Assembly: GCF_014851675.1 (NCBI RefSeq)
Contig: NZ_JACVAE010000004.1
Coordinates: forward strand, 1-64,000
Source of the DNA: Rhizobium sp. ARZ01
GTDB taxonomy: Bacteria; Pseudomonadota; Alphaproteobacteria; Rhizobiales; Rhizobiaceae
Length of the DNA: 64,000 bases
Direction of reading: 5' to 3'
Program-made: the position numbers and the translations under genes
Notes under the pieces: model-generated
What the model saw: only the letters and a program-made list of their open reading frames with translations
Databases searched by the model: none
What the model was told of the DNA's origin: nothing
Shown: one piece after another, positions 51,232 to 60,600 of the stretch
How the letters are laid out: the number at the start of each line of letters is the position of its first letter
Position numbering within the stretch: position 1 is the first letter of the stretch

Positions 51232-52110
51232 ATGGCAGGGACGATTTCAGTCGTGACACCAAGCTATTCTCGCGATTTCGAGAGCTGTCAGTTGTTGTGC
51301 GAATCCATAGACCGCTATGTGAGCGGCTACGAAATGCACTACCTCGTCGTAGGCGATGAGGATGTGAACCGTTTCGCATCCCTGGAAGGACCGAGACGAC
51401 GGGTTGTGGCATCGTCCGAACTCTTGCCGAAGCTCTGGCCCCTGCCCAAATGGCGCGGACGCCGTTATTGGTGGGCGCCCGGCCTTGGTCTGCCGATCTA
51501 CGGTTGGCATCTTCAGCAGATCCGCAAGATCGCCATGACGCTATCCCAGCCGAGCGAACGGATCATGTGCGTGGACTCGGACAATTGCTTTTGCCGCCCC
51601 CTTGATCTTTCAGATATCGCAACGGCGCCGAAAGTGACCCATTTTGCACGACCGAAGGAAATCGATTCAGAAAGTCCGGGTCATGCCGTCTGGCTGGCAA
51701 ATGCCCATCGATTGCTTGGCCTCCCCGCGCCGTCGCTGCCGGGTGACGATTTTATCGGGCAGATGATCGTGTGGGAGCGGGAAACGGTGCGCGCCATGAC
51801 CGATCGGATCGAGAAGGTAACCGCTACGGCATGGTGGCGCGCGCTCGCTCGGTTGCGCCATTTCTCAGAATATCTGATCTACGGCGCCGCGGTTGCCAGC
51901 GATTCATCGCTTGCAGGCCGACATGAACGCACGTCGCAATCGCATTGCCTTGCCTATTGGTCCGGTCCGGCCCTCGATGAGGCCGGCCTTTCTCGCTTGT
52001 TCGCTGAGCTCGAGCCGCATCAAAGGGCGATCGCCATCCAGTCCCATACGCGCACGCCGGTCGAACTCATTCGCAAGAGGGTGCTAGTGGAGATGGCCGC
52101 GAAGAATTAG
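51232..52110 (+). CDS. DUF6492-family protein, glycosyltransferase-like
   Basis: 292 residues. ISVVTPSYSRDFESCQLLCESI at the start resembles a nucleotide-sugar fold, and MCVDSDNCF carries a DxD that could bind a metal and sugar nucleotide. The later region HFSEYLIYGAAV is conserved in the family as far as I recall. Such proteins often occur in rhizobial polysaccharide loci, and this one opens the locus here. GGGAAG precedes the ATG. Enzyme activity is not proven. Confidence 0.7.
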   Translation: MAGTISVVTPSYSRDFESCQLLCESIDRYVSGYEMHYLVVGDEDVNRFASLEGPRRRVVASSELLPKLWPLPKWRGRRYWWAPGLGLPIYGWHLQQIRKIAMTLSQPSERIMCVDSDNCFCRPLDLSDIATAPKVTHFARPKEIDSESPGHAVWLANAHRLLGLPAPSLPGDDFIGQMIVWERETVRAMTDRIEKVTATAWWRALARLRHFSEYLIYGAAVASDSSLAGRHERTSQSHCLAYWSGPALDEAGLSRLFAELEPHQRAIAIQSHTRTPVELIRKRVLVEMAAKN

Positions 52111-52155
52111 CGCGGCATGTCCTTATGGCGCTGCCGCTCCGCGCCGGTCGCTATT

Positions 52156-53601
52156 TCAGGCTTCCTCCGGCTGCGTCGAGATCCCGGACTTCCTTCTCAT
52201 CATTCCGATCAACTTGGTACGAATGCCAGCCACATCCAAGGCGAACGTCGACGCTGCGTAGGCGAGGATGCCCGTCGCGACAGGGAGCGCAAGTTCGAGA
52301 CTGCGTTCTCCTTGAAAGTTGCGATCGACGAAGTACGTCGGCACGACCATGATGGCGGTCGCCAGGCCGACCTTGCAGATCGGCCAGATTTCAAGCGGCA
52401 GCCGGTAGGCCTTGCGGGAGAGGAAGTACCCCACGATCACACCACCGGCCTCGGATATCAGCATCGACCAAGCGACCCCAAGCAATTGGAACCGCGGAAC
52501 CAAAATGGACATGGCAGCGACGTTTGCTGCCAGGATGACGGCGCCCTGTATCCCCATCAGGGCGGGCTTCTTGTCGAGTTGGAAGCTCACATGCACAAAC
52601 TGATAGGAGACGGAGCGGAACAACCAGGCAAACACGATAATCGGAATGAGGCTTGCTGCCGCTTCATGGAACTCCTCGCCGAGAATGAGGCCCGAGAGCT
52701 TCGCCGCCACAATGGCCATGCCTGCTGCTGCCGGTGCCAGAACGCCCAACAGCAACTCCATGCTGTCGAGCATGTGCCTATCGACCGCCGTGCGGTTTCC
52801 CTGCGTCATCAGGCGAATGGCGATCGGAACGACGGCCGAGCCGATGGCAACACCGGGGAAGAGAATGACTTGGCGCACGAGATCGGCAGAGGCTCCATAA
52901 ACGCCTGCCGCTTGTTCCCCAAGATACGCCGCGACAACGAGCCGGTCCAAAATCATCTGGAGCATGAAAATTGACCCCGAAAACGCCATGGGCAGGCCAA
53001 ATCGCAGCATTTCCTTCAGGATGCCGGTATCGAACGGATGCAGCGGGCGCCGCCAGAGCTGAACGGAATAAAGGGCCGCCGCGAGCATGTACGACAGCGC
53101 AATGCTGATCAGAAGGCCTCGCCCGCCAAAATCGAAGACCATCACCAGAATGCAGGAGAATGCGAGCGCCAGGCCGGCGCGAACGATCGTCGCCCACATG
53201 TAGACGGTCGTCTGCTGCCTGGCCCTGAAGATTTCGAGGTAGAATTCAAAGAATCCGATCGTGAACGCCAGAATGATGGCCGGCAGAAGATATTCTGAGG
53301 CCTCGGGTGCAAAGATGTTTGCCCCCCCCATCAGGATAGGAATCAACAAAGCCAGAAAGACGCAAGAATAGGCCGTCGTAAGTCGGACGTCGGCGGCCCC
53401 CTCCTCGGCTGTGATCCGCATGACCGACGCCTTGATCCAGCCAAACAGCACGGTGGAGATCATCGCGGCGACACTGAAGCCGATGATGTAGATCCCGTAC
53501 TCCTGCGGCGTGAGGATGCGCGTGAACAACACGACGGATGCAAATCCGAACATCGCCGATACGATGTTGGCGATCATGTATGAGGAGACCTGTCGGAACA
53601 T
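52156..53601 (-). CDS. Polysaccharide flippase (Wzx type, MOP superfamily)
   Basis: 481 residues with 12-14 predicted membrane helices starting right at the N-terminus (SSYMIANIVSAMFGFASVV, then FTRILTPQEYGIY, the usual Wzx/PST entry). Moves lipid-linked repeat units across the inner membrane. Its ATG overlaps the stop of the GH10 gene by one base (TGATG), so the two are coupled. Confidence 0.88.
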   Translation of the reverse strand: MFRQVSSYMIANIVSAMFGFASVVLFTRILTPQEYGIYIIGFSVAAMISTVLFGWIKASVMRITAEEGAADVRLTTAYSCVFLALLIPILMGGANIFAPEASEYLLPAIILAFTIGFFEFYLEIFRARQQTTVYMWATIVRAGLALAFSCILVMVFDFGGRGLLISIALSYMLAAALYSVQLWRRPLHPFDTGILKEMLRFGLPMAFSGSIFMLQMILDRLVVAAYLGEQAAGVYGASADLVRQVILFPGVAIGSAVVPIAIRLMTQGNRTAVDRHMLDSMELLLGVLAPAAAGMAIVAAKLSGLILGEEFHEAAASLIPIIVFAWLFRSVSYQFVHVSFQLDKKPALMGIQGAVILAANVAAMSILVPRFQLLGVAWSMLISEAGGVIVGYFLSRKAYRLPLEIWPICKVGLATAIMVVPTYFVDRNFQGERSLELALPVATGILAYAASTFALDVAGIRTKLIGMMRRKSGISTQPEEA

Positions 53602-54680
53602 CAGCGATCGCCGCGCGTGAATTCTTGGATGACACGCATCAGCGCCTTGGGCCTGTAGTTCGCGTCAAGCGGCAGTGGACGGTTCGGCCTGCCGTCGCTA
53701 CGGCTGAACCAGATCGGCACCCACGTGTATTGATCCGTTATTCCCCAGGTCAGGATTGCTTCAGGACGGCAGACATCGCCGATTGCGCCAAGAAAATCAC
53801 GCGCCCGCGACGCGACGATCTCGTCACGATCGAAGTTTGAGGCCGGAAGGTTGTTGTCGATGACGTCGAGCTCCGTCACGAGGATCGCAAGCCCCATCCC
53901 GTGCAGTTCCGCGACGAACCTCGATAGTCCCTCCCTGTCGATCTCCTGATCGCCCGGGAGGTGTCCCTGGAGACCGATTGCGTGAAGGGGAACATCGCGG
54001 TCCTTCAGATCGCGCACCAGATTGAGAAACGCCTGCCGTCGCGTACGGCATTGCTCTGTCGGATTTTCGAAGTTGTAGTCGTTGATCACCAACTGCGCGT
54101 CGGGATCGACGAAAGCTGCGGTGCGGAGGGCGAGCTCAATGTAACCCTTGCCGAGACGGTTCTGCCACATCGACTCACGAATTGGCGCGTCACCCGTCGG
54201 TGTGTCAGCGATCGCTTCGTTGACCACGTCCCAACTCGGAATACGGCCTTTGTAGCGCGCGACCACAGTTTCGATATGGCGGACAAGTTCGGTCTGCGCC
54301 TCCTTGGGCGTAGCGATCGTCTCGGTCCACTCCGGCATGGCGCCGTACCACGCAAGGGTGTGCCCCCGCATTTGCAGCCCGTTTTCTTCGGCAAAAGCGA
54401 GCAGCCGATCCGGCTGATCGAACACGAACTGATCGCGGTCCGGGCGCAGGTCGATCCACTTCAACCCGCCCTCGCCCACGACGATCTGGCAATGGTTGAG
54501 GATCGCCCGTCGATAGTCGAAATTGTTTTTCAGGTGGTCGACGCGCACTGCCGCGCCATACGGAATGGCAGCAGGTTCGGAGGCTTTTGCCTCGATCTGT
54601 TTTGTGAAAGACGCATCTAACGCGCCAGCGTAACCGATACCGGAGGCTAAAGCACCGAGGACAAACTCTCGCCTTCGCAT
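53601..54680 (-). CDS. Secreted GH10 glycoside hydrolase (endo-beta-1,4-xylanase family)
   Basis: 359 residues from the ATG at 54680 (AGGGA eight bases upstream). The N-terminus RRREFVLGALASG is a twin-arginine (Tat) signal. GH10 marks: RGHTLAWYG, acid/base E155 in DVVNEAI, INDYNFEN, HAIGLQGHL and nucleophile E270 in LVTELDV, then a WGITDQYTW segment. The gene is coupled to the flippase inside a polysaccharide locus, so its natural target may be the exported polymer (trimming or release) rather than plant xylan. That role is inference. Confidence 0.9.
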   Translation of the reverse strand: MRRREFVLGALASGIGYAGALDASFTKQIEAKASEPAAIPYGAAVRVDHLKNNFDYRRAILNHCQIVVGEGGLKWIDLRPDRDQFVFDQPDRLLAFAEENGLQMRGHTLAWYGAMPEWTETIATPKEAQTELVRHIETVVARYKGRIPSWDVVNEAIADTPTGDAPIRESMWQNRLGKGYIELALRTAAFVDPDAQLVINDYNFENPTEQCRTRRQAFLNLVRDLKDRDVPLHAIGLQGHLPGDQEIDREGLSRFVAELHGMGLAILVTELDVIDNNLPASNFDRDEIVASRARDFLGAIGDVCRPEAILTWGITDQYTWVPIWFSRSDGRPNRPLPLDANYRPKALMRVIQEFTRGDR

Positions 54681-54867
54681 AAAAGTGTCCCTAGCATCTG
54701 CGGCTCTGCGGCCATTGAACCGCAAACTTATTCATTTTGCCACCATACAGGACGGTTCCCGCACGTGCACGTATGCAACAACGTTTACGTTAATGATTAC
54801 TTAAGGGAAAAGGGGTTTGTTAACCAAGAGCTCCGGAAATTCCGCCATCGATTTGGACGCCAGCATT

Positions 54868-56478
54868 ATGTACGAAGGCAAGCCTGAACATCCCACGCCG
54901 GTTGCCAGTACAACTGGCCTCAAGGGCACAGTGCTTTCTTCGCGCAGTGCCCCCCAAAAAGCTTCGTCGAGAGGGACCTCCGCCCGCCGTTCGCGGTCCC
55001 CGGTAATCAATACACGCACGTGGCTGCAAACCGGCGGCAACCCGTCAGACGAGAGCTCAGTTTCGCTGCTCGACGGAGGTGGTGGCTCGGTTGAACTGCC
55101 GAATCTTGCGGACGATGCACGCCTGAACAATAGGCTGGCAATCCTGCAGGAGCTCCTGCGGCTCGACCCATTGCGCATCTTCTCATGGATGCAAGCGGGT
55201 TGGCTCTGGATTGTTCTCTTTACTGTGTTCGGCGCCGTTGCCGGCTATGGCGTGGTGTTGGTCGTCAAGCCGCGATACACGGCATCGATAGACCTGTTGG
55301 TCGATCCCGCAAACCTCAAGGTCGTCGCAAACGATGTCTTTTCCGAGAGCATGCAGCGCGACCGACAGTTGTTGGATGTTGACAGCAAACTGCGAATTAT
55401 CACCTCAGGCAATGTCCTGAACCGCGTGGTTGCAGACCTGAAACTTCAGGATGACCCGGAATTCGTGTCGGCTTCGTCCCGTTCGCCTGCGGCCGACGCC
55501 CTGGTCGCGCTTGAGAAAAGGATAAGTGCGCGCCGCGATGAACGGTCGTTTATCGTGAACATCGCCGCCTGGACACAGGATCGGCAGAAGTCGGTCGATA
55601 TCGTCAACGCCGTCGCGAAGAGTTTCCAGGAGGAACTCGTCGGAGCGGAATCGGAAGGTGCTGGGCGCGCTGCAAGCGCACTGGTTGCACGACTCGATGA
55701 CCTCAAGGTGGAAGTGACCAAGGCAGAATCTGACGTTGAGCAGTTCAAGCGCGAGCACGGTCTCCAGTCAATTTCGGGCGAACTCGCCAGCACGCTGATG
55801 TCGCAACAGATGAACACGAAGCTTGTGGAGGCCAAGGAACGCCTGATCCAGGCCCGTATGCGCGTCAACAACCTGACGTCTGCCAGTCCCGAAAGCCGCC
55901 TGAGCGCGGATAGCCTGCAGTCTGAAACGATGACGTTGTTGCGTACCCAATACGCCACGCTTAAGCAGCGGGTGACTGCCGAGGCGGCGGTACTCGGTCC
56001 CCGCCACCCCTCGATCTTGACCCTGAATCCTCAACTCGATGCCCTGGAGCGACAGATCAGGGCCGAAACGGACCGCATTGTGCAGGCCGCAAGGATAGAA
56101 CTCGAGCAGGCACAGACGGCGCTCGACGCACTGACGTCGCAGGCCGATCATATGAGAGCCTCGGTTTTCCAGGATACGACCGCGCAGATCCAACTTCGCG
56201 AACTTGAACGCGAGGCGCGGGCCAAGGCAGCCGTTTACGAAGCCTTCATGGCACGCGCGGGAGAAGCGGCCGAACGCCAGCAGATCGACACGACGAACAT
56301 CCGCATTGTTTCGCCGGCCGTGATTCCGGCAAATCGCAGCTTCCCGCCACGCGGCTATATGCTGGCCGCTATCGGTGCCATGATGGGTTTCTGCCTCGGC
56401 TTGCTCTTCGCCGCATCACTTGGGCTTTGGCGCGACTTCCGGCACCTCGCCGTGGGCCGGAGCGAGGCCAATGTCTAA
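54868..56478 (+). CDS. Polysaccharide chain-length/co-polymerase protein (Wzz/GumC type, no kinase domain)
   Basis: About 536 residues from the ATG at 54868; an upstream in-frame TTG at 54817 is possible but its ribosome site is too close. An unusually long, Ser-rich N-terminal tail (about 105 residues) precedes TM1 (about 110-133), followed by the Wzz motif PRYTASIDLLVDP, a long periplasmic coiled coil (about 270-460) and TM2 near the C-terminus. There is no Walker A tyrosine kinase domain. It should regulate polymer length with the Wzy protein, whose gene overlaps it by 8 bp. Divergent from the GH10 gene. Confidence 0.85.
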   Translation: MYEGKPEHPTPVASTTGLKGTVLSSRSAPQKASSRGTSARRSRSPVINTRTWLQTGGNPSDESSVSLLDGGGGSVELPNLADDARLNNRLAILQELLRLDPLRIFSWMQAGWLWIVLFTVFGAVAGYGVVLVVKPRYTASIDLLVDPANLKVVANDVFSESMQRDRQLLDVDSKLRIITSGNVLNRVVADLKLQDDPEFVSASSRSPAADALVALEKRISARRDERSFIVNIAAWTQDRQKSVDIVNAVAKSFQEELVGAESEGAGRAASALVARLDDLKVEVTKAESDVEQFKREHGLQSISGELASTLMSQQMNTKLVEAKERLIQARMRVNNLTSASPESRLSADSLQSETMTLLRTQYATLKQRVTAEAAVLGPRHPSILTLNPQLDALERQIRAETDRIVQAARIELEQAQTALDALTSQADHMRASVFQDTTAQIQLRELEREARAKAAVYEAFMARAGEAAERQQIDTTNIRIVSPAVIPANRSFPPRGYMLAAIGAMMGFCLGLLFAASLGLWRDFRHLAVGRSEANV

Positions 56479-57805
56479 TGCAACCGGGGAGCCCTTTAAG
56501 GGCCATGGCGGCTGGTTCTCTTCGGTTCTCTTCGTCGTTGTCTTCTACTATTTCTGGATAGGCTTGGCGCCATTTCCAAATCCGAACGATGATGGCCTCC
56601 TCACGGCATATGGCAACGCCTCCAATCTCGTCAATCAGTTGATTGTCGTGGCAATGTCATTCTTGGTGCTTGCCACGCTCCTGCAGCATCCGGAACGCCA
56701 ACTGGTGCTTCGGTCCTATGGCCCACTCGTCATCATCTTCCTGTGGCTGCTGTTTACCGCCCTTTTTTCAGACGCGCCGGCCATTGCGCTTCGTCGCATC
56801 GTTTTCGCTGCCCTTGTCTGCTTGTGCGCCAGCGCAGTGCTCTTGCTTCCCCGATCCAGCGCGCACTTCGCGAAACTGATAGGACTATGCCTGCTCTTTG
56901 CAGTCAGCCTTTCTCTCTTCGGGGTCTTTGCACTCCCGCATCGAGCGATCCATCAGGCGACCGATGCTCTGGAGCAATCGCTTGCGGGCGACTGGCGCGG
57001 CCACCTTGGTCACAAGAACGTAGCTGCGGCTGCGATGGTTTATGCGGTCTTCTTCGGCCTTTACATTGCAAAACGCCGCTCTTTCCGCCTCGGTGCACCG
57101 ATTGTACTATTTGCCGCGACCTTTCTGTTGAATTCGGGCGGGAAGACGTCCGCCGCTATGCTTCCAGCCACTCTGGTAGCATGCTGGCTCTTCGAGCGCT
57201 GCGGCCCCTTTCGCTTATTGTTGCTCGTCGGTGGGCTGGGAGCATCGAACGCCATCCTGCTGTCGGCGGCTGTTTCGCCGTCGATCCAGAACTTCCTCAC
57301 GTCAATGGGAGTGGACCCAACGTTCACCGACCGCACGTCGATCTGGGAACTCGCACTTTCAGCCATCGCGAACCGCCCATTTACAGGCTATGGCTTTCAA
57401 TCCTTCTGGCAGACAGACGCCCTGGTCTACAGCGGCCAATCGATAGGCACCTGGGCAGTTTCGGCGGCGAACGCTCACAATGGATATCTTGACCAAGTGA
57501 TCAACGGCGGCTTGCCACTGTTGCTCCTCATGTTGGTGTGGCTGGTCTTTCTGCCTTGCTATCATGCTGGGCTCGCGCTCAAGCGCCAACACGACCCGGA
57601 ATTGACGCGCCTTTTCATTCGCGTCTGGCTCTTTTCGCTGTTCACCAGTTGCCTTGAAAATATCTTCTTCGACAACAGCGGCCCAATCTGGTTCACGATG
57701 CTGATTTCCGTATTCGGCCTCAGACTTCAAGCCTATGCCTACCTCACAAAGGCCCCTTCGCTTGGCACGATAAAACGCGCCCCGCTCAATCTGGCGACGA
57801 CTTGA
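56471..57805 (+). CDS. Polysaccharide polymerase/O-antigen ligase-like protein (Wzy/ExoQ type)
   Basis: 444 residues, about ten to twelve membrane helices and the Wzy_C signature region: GHLGHKNVAAAAMVYAVFF, LLNSGGKTSAAMLPATLVA, and the late periplasmic loop TDRTSIWELALSAIANRPF with GYGFQSFWQ and AHNGYLDQVINGGL. Starts inside the end of the Wzz gene (ATGTCTAA). ExoQ-like polymerases join repeat units at the outer face of the inner membrane. Confidence 0.88.
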   Translation: MSNATGEPFKGHGGWFSSVLFVVVFYYFWIGLAPFPNPNDDGLLTAYGNASNLVNQLIVVAMSFLVLATLLQHPERQLVLRSYGPLVIIFLWLLFTALFSDAPAIALRRIVFAALVCLCASAVLLLPRSSAHFAKLIGLCLLFAVSLSLFGVFALPHRAIHQATDALEQSLAGDWRGHLGHKNVAAAAMVYAVFFGLYIAKRRSFRLGAPIVLFAATFLLNSGGKTSAAMLPATLVACWLFERCGPFRLLLLVGGLGASNAILLSAAVSPSIQNFLTSMGVDPTFTDRTSIWELALSAIANRPFTGYGFQSFWQTDALVYSGQSIGTWAVSAANAHNGYLDQVINGGLPLLLLMLVWLVFLPCYHAGLALKRQHDPELTRLFIRVWLFSLFTSCLENIFFDNSGPIWFTMLISVFGLRLQAYAYLTKAPSLGTIKRAPLNLATT

Positions 57806-57940
57806 ATTGTGCTGTGTGATCTGTGTTCAGGAAGAGTGAAAGCGAAACGCGTGATACGCATGACCGCTCTACCGGCCTAGTCTTGATCAGCGATCAAGCG
57901 TCAGCATCAAGCACGGTTCACGGCATTGAGCTATCGAGAA

Positions 57941-58177
57941 CTATTTCTCGCCGCCGATAACGTCGGCTGCATACGCGCGACCAGATACGGCCGTGCCTTC
58001 TGCACGAAATATCCAGACGTAGGCGATCACGAGCGGCCAGATGGTCGAAGCGGCCAGCCCGATTACGCGGTGAAGGTCCCACGCAGGAATGCGCCGCGTT
58101 CCTTCGAAATAGGTGCAGACAAAGAAAAAAAGCGCAACGGCAAAGTATACGGTGAATACCAAGGGCAACCAAAGCAT
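57941..58177 (-). CDS. Small hypothetical membrane protein
   Basis: 78 residues from the ATG at 58177 (AAGGAAG upstream), with two hydrophobic segments (LPLVFTVYFAVALFFFVCTYF and IGLAASTIWPLVIAYVWIF). It lies 49 bp downstream of the WecG/TagA-type gene on the same strand and is probably co-transcribed. No family recognised; perhaps an accessory membrane protein of the polysaccharide system. Confidence 0.6.
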   Translation of the reverse strand: MLWLPLVFTVYFAVALFFFVCTYFEGTRRIPAWDLHRVIGLAASTIWPLVIAYVWIFRAEGTAVSGRAYAADVIGGEK

Positions 58178-58226
58178 CCTTGCTTCCTTGCAGGTCAGCC
58201 GGGCTGTCACACCCGAACCGGCCTCA

Positions 58227-59024
58227 CTAATTCGAGTTCAAAAGGATCTGCCGCAGCGCCGCCGGATTGGTCGTCAGATATCGAAGCGCCAATCTGCGCG
58301 GCTCCAGGATCGTGCGGTATACCCATTCCAGGCCGACGCTTTGCATCCATTTCGGCGCGCGACTATTCTTGCCTGCGAGGAAATCGAACAGCCCGCCCGC
58401 TGTTTTGATCACACCGACCCCGCGCAGCTTTTCGCGGTTCCGCGCCACAAACTTCTGTTCATAGGGCACACCCATGCCAATCCAGAGGATATCAGGCTTT
58501 AGTCGGGCGATTTCAGCCACGACTTCCCGCTCCTGCTGCTCGGACAGATACCCGTGGGAGGCGCCGGCAAAGCTCAGCTTCGGATATTTCTCGCGCATCC
58601 TTGCAACGGCACGCTTATTGATCTCGGCAGTTGCGCCGAGGAAATAGAAACTGAGGCCTTCTTTCTCGGACGCCTCCGCCACGGCATGCACGAGATCGGT
58701 AGTCGCAACGCGTTCGCTTAGCGGATTGCGCGTCAGCATTCGTGACAGCAATACCATCGGCATGCCGTCCGCATGAATCTGATCGGCTGCAAGCAAGAGG
58801 TCCCGGAATTCCGGATCGCGGGAAGCCAAGGCAATGACTTGGCCGTTTGCCGAGGTCGAGTAGTAGGGAATCTCGTCGCGCCCTCTGGCTTCAAGGGTTA
58901 TCCTGACGAATTCGTCCGCAGACTGCTGCATGCCGATGACCGTGATCGGAAGCCCCCCAAGCAAAGTAGTCGACCAGGCGCCGTCCCCCTCCTTCTTGGA
59001 GGGTTCGTCGATCTGCGCAGACAT
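58227..59024 (-). CDS. WecG/TagA/CpsF-family glycosyltransferase (GT26)
   Basis: 265 residues from the ATG at 59024, chosen because GGGAG lies nine bases upstream; the frame is open further without a ribosome site. Family motifs: YYSTSANGQVIALASRD, HADGMPMVLLSRML, FYFLGATAEINKRA and the conserved KPDILWIGMGVPYEQKFVA. GT26 enzymes add a ManNAc(A)- or glucose-type sugar to a lipid-linked acceptor. C-terminal basic and aromatic residues suggest membrane association. Confidence 0.9.
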   Translation of the reverse strand: MSAQIDEPSKKEGDGAWSTTLLGGLPITVIGMQQSADEFVRITLEARGRDEIPYYSTSANGQVIALASRDPEFRDLLLAADQIHADGMPMVLLSRMLTRNPLSERVATTDLVHAVAEASEKEGLSFYFLGATAEINKRAVARMREKYPKLSFAGASHGYLSEQQEREVVAEIARLKPDILWIGMGVPYEQKFVARNREKLRGVGVIKTAGGLFDFLAGKNSRAPKWMQSVGLEWVYRTILEPRRLALRYLTTNPAALRQILLNSN

Positions 59025-59240
59025 CGCGGAATTCTCCCAGCACGCAATACTCATGGGAGGCCTATGCACCTTAAGGGGGAATAATGTCAAACTTGGAGTG
59101 GCATCGTCGTTAAAAAACAGCAGCAATTTCAATTGCTTCTGTAATATTTGACTCAAATTTTAACAATTTCTAATTGCCGTTTGGAAATTGCCGTCAAAGC
59201 GTCCGAGATCTGCACGAAGGCGGCTTTGGAAAGCTGTTGG

Positions 59241-60299
59241 CTACTTCTGAACCGCGTCGAGCCGTTCGACGATCCTCTTCCACAAATCGTCGAGCTGGCC
59301 TTCGAAATCAAGCATTCCAGCCTTGCTTTCGAAGGCCAGACCGATTTCGCTCGCCATGGTACACGGATCCGCATCGGTTGCAGCCAGACGGATATTGCCA
59401 TTGGCGATCATCGCCCGGAACAGGTCGTGATGGGCCAAGGATGAAGCATCCCGCGGGGCATTGGTCACGACACACCTGCCGGACATGGCAGCGGCCAGCA
59501 CGCTGCCGCGGCGGGATGTCAGCCCCTCGGTGAATTTGTAGCAAACCACATCGAGTTCGCGCAGCGCTGCGAAAACATGGTTGTCCTCGGCAATGTATCC
59601 GGTGACCAGCACGCGCCCTTCCAGCCCATGTTGCCGCACCTGCGCATGAAACTCCTCCTCGACATTGTCCATCGCCTTGATGAACGATCCGATGAATGCG
59701 ACGGCGATATCCTGTCCTGCTTTGCGCAGCTCGGCTGCGATGGCGAACAGTTCGGCGCAGTTTTTTTTCGGATAAATGGAGCCGAACTGGCCGATGATCT
59801 TGGTTCCATCCCGCCGAAGCGCCCGGATTGAGTGGGCGGCTGGGGCATCGGAGATGGACGACGATGGAAGGAGATTTGGAGGGATTGGAATTAGCCCGAG
59901 CCTGGCGCGGTTGGCGCCAGCGCCTTGCAGCCATTCATCTCTGATCTCGGGAGCCGAAAACAGGATCGCATCGGCGAGCTTGATGACCGGAAGGAGGACA
60001 AGCCGACGCTTCCAGTCGAGGCTCGCCCATTCATGAAGGACGACCGTTAGCCGTTTGCTCCGAAGCTTTGTAAGCACCGCCACGACCAAAGGCTCGATGA
60101 GCCGCTTTTTCCAAGCGACGATCGGAAAGTTGAGGACGACGCCGTCGCACTGTCCCAAAGCCTTCGCCAGTCGCCGGGGACCCGCGCCAATGGATAGCAC
60201 GTCACCCCGAGTTCCAAGGCGCGTTGCCAAGTGCCTGGTGAAAGCTTCGACTCCACACGGATTGGCCGCTTCGGAAATGAGGACTAGATAGCGTTTCAT
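59241..60299 (-). CDS. Glycosyltransferase, GT4-like (GT-B fold)
   Basis: 352 residues. The N-terminal half starts with LVLISEAANPCGVEAFTRHL (the Gly-containing loop of GT-B enzymes); the C-terminal half has KIIGQFGSIYPKKN, VLVTGYIAEDN and FTEGLTSRRGSVLAAAMSG, where the usual ExxGxxxxEA-type sugar-nucleotide site is replaced by a divergent form. Adds a sugar to the repeat unit; donor unknown. Separate transcription unit from the GT26 gene (216-bp AT-rich gap). Confidence 0.8.
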   Translation of the reverse strand: MKRYLVLISEAANPCGVEAFTRHLATRLGTRGDVLSIGAGPRRLAKALGQCDGVVLNFPIVAWKKRLIEPLVVAVLTKLRSKRLTVVLHEWASLDWKRRLVLLPVIKLADAILFSAPEIRDEWLQGAGANRARLGLIPIPPNLLPSSSISDAPAAHSIRALRRDGTKIIGQFGSIYPKKNCAELFAIAAELRKAGQDIAVAFIGSFIKAMDNVEEEFHAQVRQHGLEGRVLVTGYIAEDNHVFAALRELDVVCYKFTEGLTSRRGSVLAAAMSGRCVVTNAPRDASSLAHHDLFRAMIANGNIRLAATDADPCTMASEIGLAFESKAGMLDFEGQLDDLWKRIVERLDAVQK

Positions 60300-60600
60300 T
60301 GGGGCAGTTTCGTCGCGCTGGCCGCGGCCGCCCCGCTGTGGCGGTTAGCTGTATCCATCTGGCTGGTCGCTCCTTTGGGCTTTTGAAGAAGCGAGCTTTC
60401 CCCGCGGTTTGAGAGTGATCCGGCATGGGACGCAATTCAGGACCCGATACGCGGCGACAATAGCGGGGCAGGTGTTTTCGGACGGTTAAAGAGCGCCATT
60501 AACTCGTCTTTTAAGTTGCAGCACTAGTGTGCGCAGGCCCGGTCTGACCCGCGGTGAGTACCCGATTGCGCAAGCAATCGCCAAATTGCGGTAGGATGCG
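60300..60600. other. Divergent promoter region between GT4 and GT2 genes
   Basis: About 300 bp. No gene or repeat recognised on either strand; it should hold the promoters of both glycosyltransferase genes. Confidence 0.4.

Noticed and set aside
57806..57940. tRNA or small RNA gene in the gap after wzy
   Set aside because: No cloverleaf or terminator could be formed; only a short AT/GC mixed spacer is seen.
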